Shown: piece after piece, positions 16,034 to 25,065 of the stretch
Layout: each line of letters begins with the position of its first letter
Position numbering within the stretch: position 1 is the first letter of the stretch
Origin: Clostridiales bacterium
GTDB taxonomy: Bacteria > Bacillota_A > Clostridia > Oscillospirales > Oscillospiraceae
Direction of reading: 5' to 3'
Assembly: GCA_004553625.1 (NCBI GenBank)
Contig: SFKX01000014.1
Span: 62,001-126,000, forward strand
Length of the DNA stretch: 64,000 nt
Made by a program: the position numbers and the translations under genes
The notes under the pieces: generated by a model
Seen by the model: only the letters and a program-made list of their open reading frames with translations
Database searches by the model: none
Told to the model about the DNA's origin: nothing

Positions 16034-16045
16034 GCTGCCTGCGCT

Positions 16046-16079
16046 CCGCCCCGGGTAAACGCCCGGGGCGGTTTCTTTA
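16046..16079 (+). terminator. terminator of spo0A
   Basis: CCGCCCCGGG (16046-16055) pairs with CCCGGGGCGG (16062-16071), followed by TTTCTTT. Confidence 0.85.
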
Positions 16080-16143
16080 TATCTTCTTTACACACTGCGC
16101 TACATAGGTTATGATGGGAGTGGATAAAATTTGGGAGGTTCAT

Positions 16144-16794
16144 ATGATCATTGCTCTCTCTGCCGCCGCAGCGGCGGTCTCGGTCACTCACCTTGCAGCC
16201 TGTGGTTTGGGCCGTCAAAGGCTGCGGTACCTCACGAAGCTGATGCTGATGCCCCTGGTCTGCGGCCTCTATATGGCCCTGACCGGGAAGCCCTCGCTCG
16301 TAGTCGTAGCAGCGATGCTCTGCGGCTGGGCCGGGGATTGGTTCATGATCTACAAACACAGGGAGGCCTTTCTGGCGGCGGGCATGGCGGCTTTCGGTCT
16401 GGGCCACATCTTCTACGTTGCGCACATAGGCGTACTGGCCGCGGAGGCCCAGCCGCGTCTCTTCACGGTCCTCGCGGCGATCCTCCTGCCGGGCGCCATC
16501 GCGCTGAGCGTGTTTTTCGCGCTCAGGACCAGGATCCCAAAGGAACTGAGGCTGCCCGGCTTGCTCTACGGACTGCTGCTGGCCTCGCTCGGCTCCGCGG
16601 CCTTCATCGGCCTGCGCGCCGGCGCGCCCGGAGCGGGCTACCTTCTCGTCGGGGCCTGTCTTTTCCTCTGCTCAGACGGCATCCTCGCCTTTGAGACCTT
16701 CCGCGACGGGGACAGCAACGCCGCGGACGTCGCCGTCATGCTCACCTACATAGCGGCGCAGCTCCTGCTGGCGCTTGGCTTCAGCCGGGTATGA
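16144..16794 (+). CDS. YhhN/TMEM86 family membrane protein (lysoplasmalogenase-like)
   Basis: 216 residues forming about eight hydrophobic segments. The conserved Asp-containing motifs of the family are visible (GWAGDWFMIY and CSDGILAFETF). Characterised relatives hydrolyse the vinyl-ether bond of lysoplasmalogens, plausible here because many anaerobic Clostridia make plasmalogens (inference). The start at 16144 follows GGGAGGTT; an ATG at 16111 lacks such a site. Confidence 0.82.
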   Translation: MIIALSAAAAAVSVTHLAACGLGRQRLRYLTKLMLMPLVCGLYMALTGKPSLVVVAAMLCGWAGDWFMIYKHREAFLAAGMAAFGLGHIFYVAHIGVLAAEAQPRLFTVLAAILLPGAIALSVFFALRTRIPKELRLPGLLYGLLLASLGSAAFIGLRAGAPGAGYLLVGACLFLCSDGILAFETFRDGDSNAADVAVMLTYIAAQLLLALGFSRV

Positions 16795-16857
16795 GCCGGC
16801 TTTTGGGGCTGTTCAAGCCTGGCTTTCTCTGTTATACTCGGCTTGGAGGCTGATGCT

Positions 16858-18525
16858 ATGAGCAACAACGCTTGGTATAAGTCCATGGTCGTCTACCAGA
16901 TCTGGCCGCGCAGCTTCTGCGACGGCAACGGCGATGGGATAGGCGACCTCTGGGGCGTCCTCTCGAAGCTCGACTATATCAAGAGCCTGGGGGCGGACGC
17001 GATATGGTTTTCCCCGCTCTACCCCTCGCCCAACGCAGACTTTGGTTACGACGTGGCGGACTACAAGAACATAAACCCCGAATACGGCGACCTTGAGCTG
17101 TTCAAGAAACTGCTGGACGAGGCGCACGCGCGCGGCCTGCGCGTTTTCATGGACCTTGTCGTGAACCACACTTCGGACGAGCACGAGTGGTTCCAGAAGA
17201 GCCGGGACGTACACAGCCCCTACAGGAACTATTACTTTTGGCGCCGCGGCCAGAAGAGCCGCTCCGGCGTGGAGAAGCCGCCCAACAACTGGGACAGCCT
17301 CTTTGAAGGCGGCGCCTGGGAGCCCGACGAGGATTCGGGCGAATATTACCTGCACATCTTCTCCAAAAAGCAGCCGGACCTCAACCACGACAACCCCGCC
17401 GTCCGTGAGGAGGTCAAGTCCATCATGCGCTTCTGGCTGGACATGGGGGTGGACGGCTTCCGAGAGGACGTCATCACCTTCATTTCCAAGACGCCGGGCC
17501 TGCCCAACGCCTTCCCGAAGCTCCCCGCCGCAACGGGTATGTCCAAATATGTGAACGGCCCACACGTACACGAATACCTCAGGGAATACCGCGCCGTCGC
17601 AGACGATTATGATTGCATGCTCCTCGGCGAAGGCCCGCGCATGACTCCTGAGACCGCGCTCTCCTATCTCGAGCCCGGCGAGCTGGACCTCATGTTCAAC
17701 TTCGCGCACATGGAAGCCGACTGCGTCATGACCGACTTTCTGCAGCGGCCCTTCAGTCTCAAGAAGCTCAAGCGCGCCTTTTCGGACTGGCAGGAAAAGC
17801 TCGCGGGCAAGGCCTGGAACACGCTCTACCTGGAGAACCACGACCACCCGCGCGTCATCAGCCGCTACGGCAGCGAGAGATACCGCACCGAGTCCGGCAA
17901 GATGCTCGCCGCCTGCTATATGCTCCAGCAGGGGACGCCCTTCATCTACCAGGGCCAGGAGATCGGAATGACGAACCTGCGCCTGCCGAGGCTCGATATG
18001 TACGTGGACGTCATGCTCAAGAACAACTGCCGCATCGCCTCGAAGATCCTGCCCCAGTCCCTGGTGCTCAAGCTGGCCCAGAACTCCTGCCGAGACTCCG
18101 CCAGGACGCCCATGCAGTGGACGGGCGGACCCTGGGCAGGCTTCTCCGAGACCCGGCCCTGGTTCTATGTGAACGAAAACTACAGGGACGTGAACGTCGA
18201 GGTCGAGGAAAAGGACCCGGATTCGCTCCTGAACTTCTACCGGGAGCTCATCGCCTTCCGTAAATCGGAACCTCTCGTGGCGGAAGGGGAGTATAAGGAA
18301 CACCTGAAACAGAGCTCCAACTTCTATGTCTACTCCCGCGAGGCGGGGGAGAGGAAGCTCCTCGTGATCTGCTCCTTTGCGGATAAGGAGACCTATTTCA
18401 CCTGTCCGGAGGGCTTCGACCTCGCCAAGGGCAAGCTGGTCCTCAAGAACCACGACCTGAACCTTGTTGTGAACAACCGCTTCACCGCCCGTCCCTACGA
18501 ACTGCGTGTCTATCTGTTTGAATAA
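16858..18525 (+). CDS. GH13 alpha-glucosidase (oligo-1,6-glucosidase / trehalose-6-phosphate hydrolase type)
   Basis: 555 residues, the usual length of cytosolic GH13 exo-glucosidases. Visible are YQIWPRSFCDGNGDGIGDL at the N-terminus, MDLVVNHTSDEH, nucleophile Asp in VDGFREDVI, acid/base Glu in LLGEGPRMTP and the third acid in LENHDHPRV. It removes terminal alpha-linked glucose from short saccharides; family members split isomaltose, sucrose or trehalose 6-phosphate, and I cannot choose among them. No transporter or PTS gene is adjacent. ATG at 16858 follows GGAGG; no secretion signal. Confidence 0.92.
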   Translation: MSNNAWYKSMVVYQIWPRSFCDGNGDGIGDLWGVLSKLDYIKSLGADAIWFSPLYPSPNADFGYDVADYKNINPEYGDLELFKKLLDEAHARGLRVFMDLVVNHTSDEHEWFQKSRDVHSPYRNYYFWRRGQKSRSGVEKPPNNWDSLFEGGAWEPDEDSGEYYLHIFSKKQPDLNHDNPAVREEVKSIMRFWLDMGVDGFREDVITFISKTPGLPNAFPKLPAATGMSKYVNGPHVHEYLREYRAVADDYDCMLLGEGPRMTPETALSYLEPGELDLMFNFAHMEADCVMTDFLQRPFSLKKLKRAFSDWQEKLAGKAWNTLYLENHDHPRVISRYGSERYRTESGKMLAACYMLQQGTPFIYQGQEIGMTNLRLPRLDMYVDVMLKNNCRIASKILPQSLVLKLAQNSCRDSARTPMQWTGGPWAGFSETRPWFYVNENYRDVNVEVEEKDPDSLLNFYRELIAFRKSEPLVAEGEYKEHLKQSSNFYVYSREAGERKLLVICSFADKETYFTCPEGFDLAKGKLVLKNHDLNLVVNNRFTARPYELRVYLFE

Positions 18526-18566
18526 AAACAAAACCGGCGCCCCGAAGAGGGGCGCCGGTCCTTTTT
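18521..18566. terminator. bidirectional terminator between converging GH13 and DD-carboxypeptidase genes
   Basis: ACCGGCGCCCC (18533-18543) and GGGGCGCCGGT (18549-18559) form the stem; T-runs flank it on both strands. Confidence 0.85.
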
Positions 18567-19359
18567 ATTCAGCGTAGAGTGCGACGAATTCCTCCAGGCA
18601 GAGGCCGTGCTCCATGATATATTCCGCGGCATCCTTGCCCACGTAGCGGAAGTGCCAGGGCTCGTACATGATGCCCGTGACGTCCTCCTTGTCCTTCGGA
18701 TAGCGGACGATGAAGCCGTATTCCGCACAGTGCGCGCTCATCCACTTGAAGAGCTCCGTGTTCTCGAGGCTCTCGTTCTTATACTCGTAGTACTGGTCCG
18801 TGATGTCGGCAGCGAGGCCGAGCTGATGCTCGCTGGTCCCCGGCGGCGCGACGATGGTCTTTGCGATCTCCTCGCCATATTCGGCAACCTTGCGGTTGTA
18901 GAGGTAGGTCTGAGTAGCGTAGTCCCTGTAGGTGGAGGATAGGTAGACGGAAAGGCCCTCCTCCCTGGCCGCCGCGATGAACTCGGCCAGCGCGTCCGCG
19001 GCGCGGCTGTCGAACTTCTGGCCGTTTTCGACCTCTACCAGCTCGGGCGCGTAATCGCCGATGTTGTTATCCAGGTTCGCAACGCGCAGCTCCCAGCTCG
19101 TGACGTCCACATCCGGCAGCGCGGGTGTGGGAACAGGCGTCGGCGTGGGAACGGGCGTGGGTTCCGGCGTCGGCGTGGGCTCCGGCTCCGAGCTGGGCTC
19201 GGACGGGGCCTCAGTCGGGACCGTTGTCGTTTCTCCATCCGGCTCCGTCGGCGCGGGCGCGGCTTCAAGGCGCTTGTATATGCAGAAAACGAGCACGGCC
19301 AGCAAAACGAGGCCGATAACTGCCCGGATAATTCTTTTTGTCCTCATTTCCATCACCAT
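18565..19359 (-). CDS. membrane-anchored D-alanyl-D-alanine carboxypeptidase (M15 family, VanY-like)
   Basis: About 264 residues: a short cytoplasmic N-terminus, one hydrophobic anchor (IIRAVIGLVLLAVLVFCIY), a long Pro/Thr/Glu linker (about residues 38-88) and a C-terminal M15B domain with SEHQLGLAADI and EPWHFRYVG supplying the zinc and catalytic residues. It trims the terminal D-Ala from peptidoglycan stem peptides outside the membrane. No vancomycin-resistance genes are nearby, so a housekeeping wall role is likelier. The start is uncertain among several ATGs between 19347 and 19359; a GTG at 19374 is also possible. Confidence 0.88.
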   Translation of the reverse strand: MVMEMRTKRIIRAVIGLVLLAVLVFCIYKRLEAAPAPTEPDGETTTVPTEAPSEPSSEPEPTPTPEPTPVPTPTPVPTPALPDVDVTSWELRVANLDNNIGDYAPELVEVENGQKFDSRAADALAEFIAAAREEGLSVYLSSTYRDYATQTYLYNRKVAEYGEEIAKTIVAPPGTSEHQLGLAADITDQYYEYKNESLENTELFKWMSAHCAEYGFIVRYPKDKEDVTGIMYEPWHFRYVGKDAAEYIMEHGLCLEEFVALYAE

Positions 19360-19459
19360 CTCGGATATTACCACTTTTACCGTCCCCGGTCAACGCCCTG
19401 TTGCGGCAGGGCGGCGGCTGTGTTATACTTGGGCAAAGATCTTTCGGGAGGCGGAAGCT

Positions 19460-20068
19460 ATGAAATTAACGTGGTACGGACACTCCTGCTTCATGCTCGA
19501 GTCGCGCGCGGGCCGGCTCGTTTTTGACCCCTATGCGGACGATTTCCCCCGCGGCTTGAAGCTGCCTGCTCTCACCGCGGACGTGGTACTTTGCAGCCAC
19601 AGGCACGACGACCACTGCGCCGAGGACAAGGTCACGCTCACGGGCGAGCAGACGGACTACACCGTGGAGACCCTCTTCTGCTGGCACGACGACGTCCAGG
19701 GCAAAAAGCGCGGCGACAACCTCATCCGCATAGTCTCGGGCGGCGGCGCCAGGGTCGCGCATCTGGGCGACGTAGGCCACATGCTGCCCCCCGGGCAGAT
19801 AAAGGCCATCGGCCATGTGGACGCGCTGCTCATCCCCGTCGGCGGCTACTACACGATAGACGCCGCGACCGCGCGTCAGCTCGCGGACGCCATAGACGCG
19901 CAGCTCGTCATCCCCATGCACTACCGCGGCGAGGACTACGGCCTTGCGGAGATAGACACCGTGGACAGCTTCGTCGCGCTCTCGAAGAAGGTCGAGTTCG
20001 CAGAGGGCAACAGCGTGGAGCTGCCGGACTTCGGAGAACCCAGGACCCTGGTGCTCAAGCTCAGATGA
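19460..20068 (+). CDS. MBL-fold metal-dependent hydrolase
   Basis: 202 residues of the UPF0173-like metallo-beta-lactamase fold. The first motif reads CSHRHDDHC (HxHxDH-like), then HLGDVGH, and a later His in VIPMHYRGED. The substrate is unknown for this family. ATG at 19460 follows GGGAGG; a much longer upstream reading in this frame only overlaps the opposite-strand carboxypeptidase. The last codons overlap the NUDIX gene by ATGA, so the two are co-translated. Confidence 0.87.
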   Translation: MKLTWYGHSCFMLESRAGRLVFDPYADDFPRGLKLPALTADVVLCSHRHDDHCAEDKVTLTGEQTDYTVETLFCWHDDVQGKKRGDNLIRIVSGGGARVAHLGDVGHMLPPGQIKAIGHVDALLIPVGGYYTIDAATARQLADAIDAQLVIPMHYRGEDYGLAEIDTVDSFVALSKKVEFAEGNSVELPDFGEPRTLVLKLR

Positions 20069-20628
20069 AGTTCCGCAGCATAGAGAAAAAAGAGTCCGGG
20101 GAATACCTCAGCCGCTACGACCTGCACTATGAGACTCCCTCCGGCGGCGAGAAGATCTATGAGATGTTCTCGCGCGACGGCGGCATAGACTCTGAGGAAA
20201 AGCTGCGCCACCCGCGCACGGACGCCGTCATGATCATCATGACGGACGAGAGCCGGGAGCACCTGCTGCTCATCCGCGAGTTCCGCCTTGAGCTTGACCG
20301 CGAGATATACGGCCTGCCCGCCGGTCTCATAGACCCGGGCGAGACGCCGGAGCTTGCCGCCAGGCGCGAGCTCAAGGAGGAGACGGGGCTGGACCTCTTG
20401 GAGATCCGCCACGTCATGCCCCCGGCTTACAGCGCCGTGGGGCTCTCAAACGAGCAGTGCATCTGCGTTTTCGGCGTTGCGGGCGGCGAGATAAGCCCCT
20501 GCAAGGAGACGGGCGAGGAGATAACCGCCCGCTGGTACGGAAAGGACGAGCTCCGGGAGATGCTCCGGCACGAGACCTTCGGCTCCTGGGCACAGGCCTA
20601 CGCCTATATGTGGACTATAGGCTTCTGA
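20065..20628 (+). CDS. NUDIX hydrolase, ADP-ribose pyrophosphatase-like
   Basis: 187 residues. The NUDIX box GLIDPGETPELAARRELKEE followed by TGL gives the full G-x5-E-x7-REUxEExGU pattern (about residues 92-114), and the downstream AYSAVGLSNEQ resembles ADP-ribose pyrophosphatases. It would hydrolyse nucleoside diphosphate-linked metabolites, probably ADP-ribose. It overlaps the preceding MBL gene by four bases and is followed by a strong terminator. Confidence 0.9.
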   Translation: MKFRSIEKKESGEYLSRYDLHYETPSGGEKIYEMFSRDGGIDSEEKLRHPRTDAVMIIMTDESREHLLLIREFRLELDREIYGLPAGLIDPGETPELAARRELKEETGLDLLEIRHVMPPAYSAVGLSNEQCICVFGVAGGEISPCKETGEEITARWYGKDELREMLRHETFGSWAQAYAYMWTIGF

Positions 20629-20636
20629 CGAAAATG

Positions 20637-20674
20637 AAAACCGCGAAGCGGCAAAGCCGCTCCGCGGTTTTTTC
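20637..20674. terminator. bidirectional terminator between NUDIX and SGNH genes
   Basis: AACCGCGaAGCGGC pairs with GCCGCTcCGCGGTT around an AAA loop; runs of A and T flank it on both sides. Confidence 0.85.
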
Positions 20675-21482
20675 ATCTTTCAAGGGGGCTCACGAGCATC
20701 TGCCAGCGGGCCAGGTATTTCGCGCGCAGTTCAGCCCTCGCCCGGCGCAGCTCCTCCACGGTCTCCGCCACGATGCTGTTGCGCAGATAACCCCGCACGG
20801 AGAGGTTGTCGGCCAGGAACTCATACCAGGCCCGGAGGCCGACGTCCGTCAGGTGCGCGCCGTCCGGCAGGTAGCAGCCCGAGCCCCAGCAGGAGTTCGT
20901 GTCCAGCAGCTTCACGCGGGTATCGCCAAGCTCCTCATAGTGGGCGACGGCCTCTTCGATTATGCCGTTTATCCTCTCCGTCGCCACGACGCCGGTGACA
21001 GAGTCCGGCACGGTCTGCATATAGATAGTGGCCTCCGGCCAATATTCGAGCATGTGGTCGATGACGACGGTGTAGTCCTCAACAACGGAGTATTCGCTGC
21101 TGTTCGAGCCCATGAGGAAGAGCACCCTCGTGAATTTCCCCGCCGTTGCCTCCACGGCCTCGGCAAAGGTCAGGCCCTCCAGGCCCTCGCTCGTCTCGCT
21201 GCCGTAGCCGTTCTGCTCGAGCGGCTTGAGCGGCCACCAGTCCTCGAAGTAATAGTTGACGGCACTGTTCGGCGCGGCCATGTAGCTTGCGCCGTTGAGC
21301 AAGTCGTTCGGACGCAGGAGCGTGGCTATGAGATGGCAGGTCAGCGAATCGCCTACCAGGACGGTCTCACTGTCCAGGAAAACGGGGTAGTTCTCCCCTC
21401 CCGATGCGGCGAGCGCCCCCGCAGGCAGCAGCGCCAATATGAGCAGCGCGGATATCAGTCTTTTGAGCTTCATATTCATCAT
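20673..21482 (-). CDS. secreted SGNH/GDSL-like hydrolase
   Basis: 269 residues with an N-terminal signal peptide (LISALLILALLPAGALA). SGNH blocks are VLVGDSLT (nucleophile Ser), LFLMGSNSSEYS (the Asn block) and LPDGAHLTDVG (Asp and His). Relatives include O-acyl esterases acting on wall polymers or glycans; the substrate is unknown. Start and YesL stop overlap as ATGA at 21479-21482, so it is coupled to the YesL gene. Two later in-frame ATGs are possible starts. Confidence 0.83.
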   Translation of the reverse strand: MMNMKLKRLISALLILALLPAGALAASGGENYPVFLDSETVLVGDSLTCHLIATLLRPNDLLNGASYMAAPNSAVNYYFEDWWPLKPLEQNGYGSETSEGLEGLTFAEAVEATAGKFTRVLFLMGSNSSEYSVVEDYTVVIDHMLEYWPEATIYMQTVPDSVTGVVATERINGIIEEAVAHYEELGDTRVKLLDTNSCWGSGCYLPDGAHLTDVGLRAWYEFLADNLSVRGYLRNSIVAETVEELRRARAELRAKYLARWQMLVSPLER

Positions 21483-22111
21483 TCCAAATACCAGGTGTCC
21501 GTCCCCTCGTCGAACTGGCTGCGCTCCGGCATGTAATGCTGCATGGAGGGCTCCACCAGGAAGGTCGCCAGCAGCGTCCCCAGCCCCGGCGCTATCAGCA
21601 GCAGCGGCGGGAAAAACCAGCTCCCGGCGCCAAGCGCAGCCCAGACGCCTATGAGCCCGAGCGTCCGCAGCGGGAACCTCACCAACAGCCTCAGCCCGAA
21701 GAGCAGTACCTGCGCCGTCTTGAATCTGAACCGGCTGAGCACCGGGCAGGCCAGCGCCAGTATCATAAAGACCACAATGCAGGCGAAGAAAAAGGTCGCC
21801 CTGTAGAAAAAATCCACAGCTTCGCTCAGCGGCCTGTTAACGACGTAGGTCGCGGCGAAAAAGCCCACCGCGCAAAACAGGGCCAGTATGACCGAAAGGC
21901 CTATGCCCTGCAGCAGGTTCTCCTTGAACGAACGGAAATACTCACGATACGGCCCGCCGCGGCCGCGCCTTACAGACTTTGCCACGGAGTAATAGAGCGC
22001 CGTCACCGCCGGGCAGATCGTAAGGACCGGCAGGCAGAGCAGCAGGGTGAGAAGCCCGAGGGCGACGAGGTCCGCCGCCGCCGTCCAGATCGAAAAGGCC
22101 CGGCCCTTCAT
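21479..22111 (-). CDS. YesL family membrane protein (DUF624)
   Basis: 210 residues with about five hydrophobic segments and the family's N-terminal pattern (LLLCLPVLTICPAVTALYYS). YesL proteins often sit in sugar-uptake or glycan clusters, but their role is unknown. The chosen ATG at 22111 overlaps the stop of the DUF3810 gene (ATGA at 22108-22111); a longer reading in the same frame only shadows that gene. Confidence 0.82.
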   Translation of the reverse strand: MKGRAFSIWTAAADLVALGLLTLLLCLPVLTICPAVTALYYSVAKSVRRGRGGPYREYFRSFKENLLQGIGLSVILALFCAVGFFAATYVVNRPLSEAVDFFYRATFFFACIVVFMILALACPVLSRFRFKTAQVLLFGLRLLVRFPLRTLGLIGVWAALGAGSWFFPPLLLIAPGLGTLLATFLVEPSMQHYMPERSQFDEGTDTWYLE

Positions 22112-23235
22112 CCCAGCGCCTCCCTTGCCTCGTCTATGTAGTAGTGTACCAGGAGGTTCACGCAGGCCCCGTAGCTCTGCATACCCAATTCCTGACCGTT
22201 TGACTTCAAAAACGAGTCGTACACCGTGTTCGACGCCTTTTGCGCCACGCTGTCCCGGAACTGGTCCCAATAGGCAGACTGCGCCTTGAAGTCAGCGCGG
22301 ACCGTCTCCGAAAGGCTGTAGTATATCTCTCCGTATGTATCGTAGTCCACTCCGGCCAGCGCGTTGCCGAGGTAGATATAAGCCAGCGCCGCGCCCGCGT
22401 AGCGGAAGTCCGCATACTCGGACTCCAGGCAGGAGAATACCGCCACAAAGTTGCACTCCTGCTCCGCCGCGACTCCCCTCTGGTGCGCTATCTCGTGCTG
22501 GCTGGTAGACGGCAGGAGAAACACCGGGGAGTCCATGTTGAGGTTTGCCTCGCCCGTCATGGGGAAAAAGAAACCCGTAAAATCAAGGTAACTCATTATC
22601 CGGGAAAAATGTATGGGCTTCGGCCTTAGCGGCGCCCCGTCGAGGAAGGGATATGCCTCCGCGGCGCCTTCAAAAACCTCCGCCGCCCTGTCGAGCACGG
22701 AGTCTCTATCCGTTGTGCAGGCGCCGTTTTCGTCCCTTTCGACCTCTTCTGCATATTCGCTCGCAAGCTGTGCGAACCAGCGGGTCACAGTTTCCAGCTC
22801 CTCATATTCCACAGGTCCGTCGTCTACGCCGGACTGCTCTGAAAAGCTAGGAGCGTAATAGCAGGGCGTCCACATGACGGTGAGCCCCGCCCAGAAAACG
22901 AGCGCAGCCATGACCGCCGTCAGCAGGAGCCTGTAGGCCTGCCAGAGCTTTTCCGGCCTGGCTATAAGCCGCCAGATACTGTAGACCAGATACACCGCCA
23001 GCCCTATGATAGCCACGGCATAGACGAGCTCCGCCACGGAAAAGTTCACATGCGAGCAGAGCTTCGACATGAAAACGTGGTAGGGGTGGGTGACGCCGTT
23101 GTAAAGCCGGAGCATTGCCTCGTCGCTGCTTCGCATTATTGAGACCACAATGACGGCGACGAGACAGGCAAAGGCTATCGCAAGCCGCACCGGCGCGAGT
23201 TTTCTAATTTTTAAGCGCTTTTCGAGCTTTTCCAT
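22108..23235 (-). CDS. DUF3810 family predicted membrane metalloprotease
   Basis: 375 residues. Three hydrophobic segments occupy about residues 16-125, followed by an extracytoplasmic or cytosolic domain with QHEIAHQRG (zincin HExxH) and a downstream ECNFVAVFSCLES where a third ligand Glu is expected. The family occurs in Bacteroidetes and Clostridia and has no assigned function. It lies one base after pgsA and overlaps the YesL gene, in a tight envelope-related chain. Confidence 0.85.
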   Translation of the reverse strand: MEKLEKRLKIRKLAPVRLAIAFACLVAVIVVSIMRSSDEAMLRLYNGVTHPYHVFMSKLCSHVNFSVAELVYAVAIIGLAVYLVYSIWRLIARPEKLWQAYRLLLTAVMAALVFWAGLTVMWTPCYYAPSFSEQSGVDDGPVEYEELETVTRWFAQLASEYAEEVERDENGACTTDRDSVLDRAAEVFEGAAEAYPFLDGAPLRPKPIHFSRIMSYLDFTGFFFPMTGEANLNMDSPVFLLPSTSQHEIAHQRGVAAEQECNFVAVFSCLESEYADFRYAGAALAYIYLGNALAGVDYDTYGEIYYSLSETVRADFKAQSAYWDQFRDSVAQKASNTVYDSFLKSNGQELGMQSYGACVNLLVHYYIDEAREALG

Positions 23236-23236
23236 C

Positions 23237-23758
23237 TCATTTGAAAACCGAGGCGTTCTTCACAAAGTATTCGATGCCCGAATACACCGTCGTCGCAAGC
23301 ACGACTATCCAGCAGGCCGTGACCGTCCACTCCGGCACGGGCAGCATGAGCAGGATGAAGCAGACCATCGTCGAGGCTGTCTTGATCTTCCCGGACCAGG
23401 CCGCCGCGATGACCTTGCCGCCCTCCACGGCGACGAGCCGCAGCCCCGTCACGGCGAGCTCGCGCGCCACAACGATGATGGCCACCCATGCCGGAAACAG
23501 CCCCGTATCCACAAACACCAGCATGACAGAGATGACCAACAGCTTGTCCGCCAGAGGGTCCAGAAACTTCCCGAAGTTCGAGACCTGATTGCAGTGCCGC
23601 GCTATATAGCCGTCCACGAAGTCCGATGCCGAGGCTATGACGAACACCGCGAGCGCGCAGTACATGTGCCATTCAAAATCGAGGTACATCAGCACGATGA
23701 CCACGGGTATGAGCAGCACCCTAAGAATGGTTATCTTGCTTGCCGTTGTGAGCTTCAT
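23237..23758 (-). CDS. pgsA: CDP-diacylglycerol-glycerol-3-phosphate 3-phosphatidyltransferase
   Basis: 173 residues, an integral membrane CDP-alcohol phosphatidyltransferase with the full motif SDFVDGYIARHCNQVSNFGK followed by FLDPLAD (D-x2-DG-x2-AR-x8-G-x3-D-x3-D). It makes phosphatidylglycerol phosphate, the first committed step to acidic phospholipids. The start overlaps the rimO stop by four bases. The neighbouring recA-recX-rimO-pgsA order is common in Clostridia. Confidence 0.95.
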   Translation of the reverse strand: MKLTTASKITILRVLLIPVVIVLMYLDFEWHMYCALAVFVIASASDFVDGYIARHCNQVSNFGKFLDPLADKLLVISVMLVFVDTGLFPAWVAIIVVARELAVTGLRLVAVEGGKVIAAAWSGKIKTASTMVCFILLMLPVPEWTVTACWIVVLATTVYSGIEYFVKNASVFK

Positions 23759-25065
23759 ACGATCCTCCCTCTGAGCAGCCCGTCCTCGGCGCTCTCTACC
23801 CGTATCCTGACGATGTCTCCCGGCTTACATTCGCCCTCTATGACCGCGCCGCCGTCTATGCCCGGTGAATCGAACCAGCACCTGCCCAGCATCTCCCCGC
23901 TCTCCGGGTCTGTACCGTCGCAGATAGCCTCGACCTCTCTGCCGACAAGCGAGGCCTCCCACTCGTCCATGACCTCGGCCTGGAGCCGCTCGACCAACGC
24001 GGCGCGCTCCATGGCAACGTCCTTTTCCGGGTATTCCATCCTTGCCGCCGGCGTGCCGTCCTCGGGAGAGAAGGGGAACACCCCTGCCCGCTCTATCTTC
24101 GCCTCGCGCAGGAACTCGCAGAGCTCCTCGAATTCGGCTTCGCCCTCGCCGGGCAGTCCGGTTATGAGGCTCGTCCGGAGCACTATCCCCGGTATGCGCT
24201 CGCGCAGCCTTTTGAACAGCGCCCTTATGCTCGCGCCCGTATCCCGCCGGTTCATGCGTTTGAGGATGCGGTCGTCTATGTGCTGGATCGGTATATCGAT
24301 GTATTTGACTATCTTCTCCTCCGTGGCGATGACCTCTATGAGTTCTTCGTCCAGCTCGTGGGGGTAGAGGTAGTGCAGGCGTATCCAGCGCAGGCCGTCG
24401 ATCTTGCAGAGCTCGCGCAGGAGCATGGAAAGGCTCGGCTTCCCATAGATGTCGAAGCCGTAATGCGTCAGGTCCTGGGCGACCAGGATGAGCTCCTTAT
24501 ACCCCCGCTCCGCCAGAGCGCGGGCCTCTTCGAGTATCTTTTCCATGGGCCTCGAGCGGAAGCGGCCGCGAATCTTCGGGATGAGGCAGTAGGAGCAGTG
24601 GTTGTCGCAGCCGTCTGCTATGAGCAGATAGGCCCATACCTCCCCGGTGCTCACGATCCGCCCGGTCTCAGACACCGCCGCGCAGTTGTCGCCTATGATA
24701 ACCGGCGTCTCGCCACGCACGGCGCCCTCCAGCGCCGTTACGACCTCGTCGTAGCTGCCGGCGCCGATGACGGCGTCCACCTCGGGCATCTCCTCGATTA
24801 TCTCGGCCCTGTAGAGCTCCGAGAGGCAGCCCGCGACGACGAGCCACTTGAGTCTGCCCGTCTCTTTGAGCTGAGCCGTCTCGAGGATGGTGTTTATGGC
24901 CTCCTGCTTTGCGTCCTCTATGAAGGCGCAGGTGTTTATGACGATGGCCTCGGCCTCGGTCTCGTCGTTCGTGAGCTCAAAGCCCGCGTCCGCGAGCTTT
25001 TTGAGCATCTGCTCCGAGGCTATCCGGTTCTTCGGGCAGCCCAGTGATATCATCCCGACCTTCAT
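23755..25065 (-). CDS. rimO: ribosomal protein S12 methylthiotransferase RimO
   Basis: 436 residues, a radical-SAM methylthiotransferase that modifies an Asp of ribosomal protein S12. Cluster Cys are in SLGCPKNRIASE, NTCAFIEDA and VAGCLSELY; the radical-SAM motif is DGCDNHCSYCLIP; the C-terminus forms a TRAM domain. The SLGCPKN signature separates it from MiaB, encoded elsewhere in this window. ATG at 25065 overlaps the recX TGA (ATGA). Confidence 0.95.
   Translation of the reverse strand: MKVGMISLGCPKNRIASEQMLKKLADAGFELTNDETEAEAIVINTCAFIEDAKQEAINTILETAQLKETGRLKWLVVAGCLSELYRAEIIEEMPEVDAVIGAGSYDEVVTALEGAVRGETPVIIGDNCAAVSETGRIVSTGEVWAYLLIADGCDNHCSYCLIPKIRGRFRSRPMEKILEEARALAERGYKELILVAQDLTHYGFDIYGKPSLSMLLRELCKIDGLRWIRLHYLYPHELDEELIEVIATEEKIVKYIDIPIQHIDDRILKRMNRRDTGASIRALFKRLRERIPGIVLRTSLITGLPGEGEAEFEELCEFLREAKIERAGVFPFSPEDGTPAARMEYPEKDVAMERAALVERLQAEVMDEWEASLVGREVEAICDGTDPESGEMLGRCWFDSPGIDGGAVIEGECKPGDIVRIRVESAEDGLLRGRIV

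Noticed and set aside
19125..19200. Short GC-rich tandem repeat (GGCGTGGG-like units)
   Set aside because: It encodes the Pro/Thr linker of the DD-carboxypeptidase on the other strand and is simple codon-level low complexity, not a CRISPR or mobile repeat.
18565..19359. Vancomycin-resistance (vanY) locus
   Set aside because: Only an M15 DD-carboxypeptidase is present. No vanA/B ligase, vanH, vanX or VanRS genes are adjacent, so it is treated as a cell-wall housekeeping enzyme.
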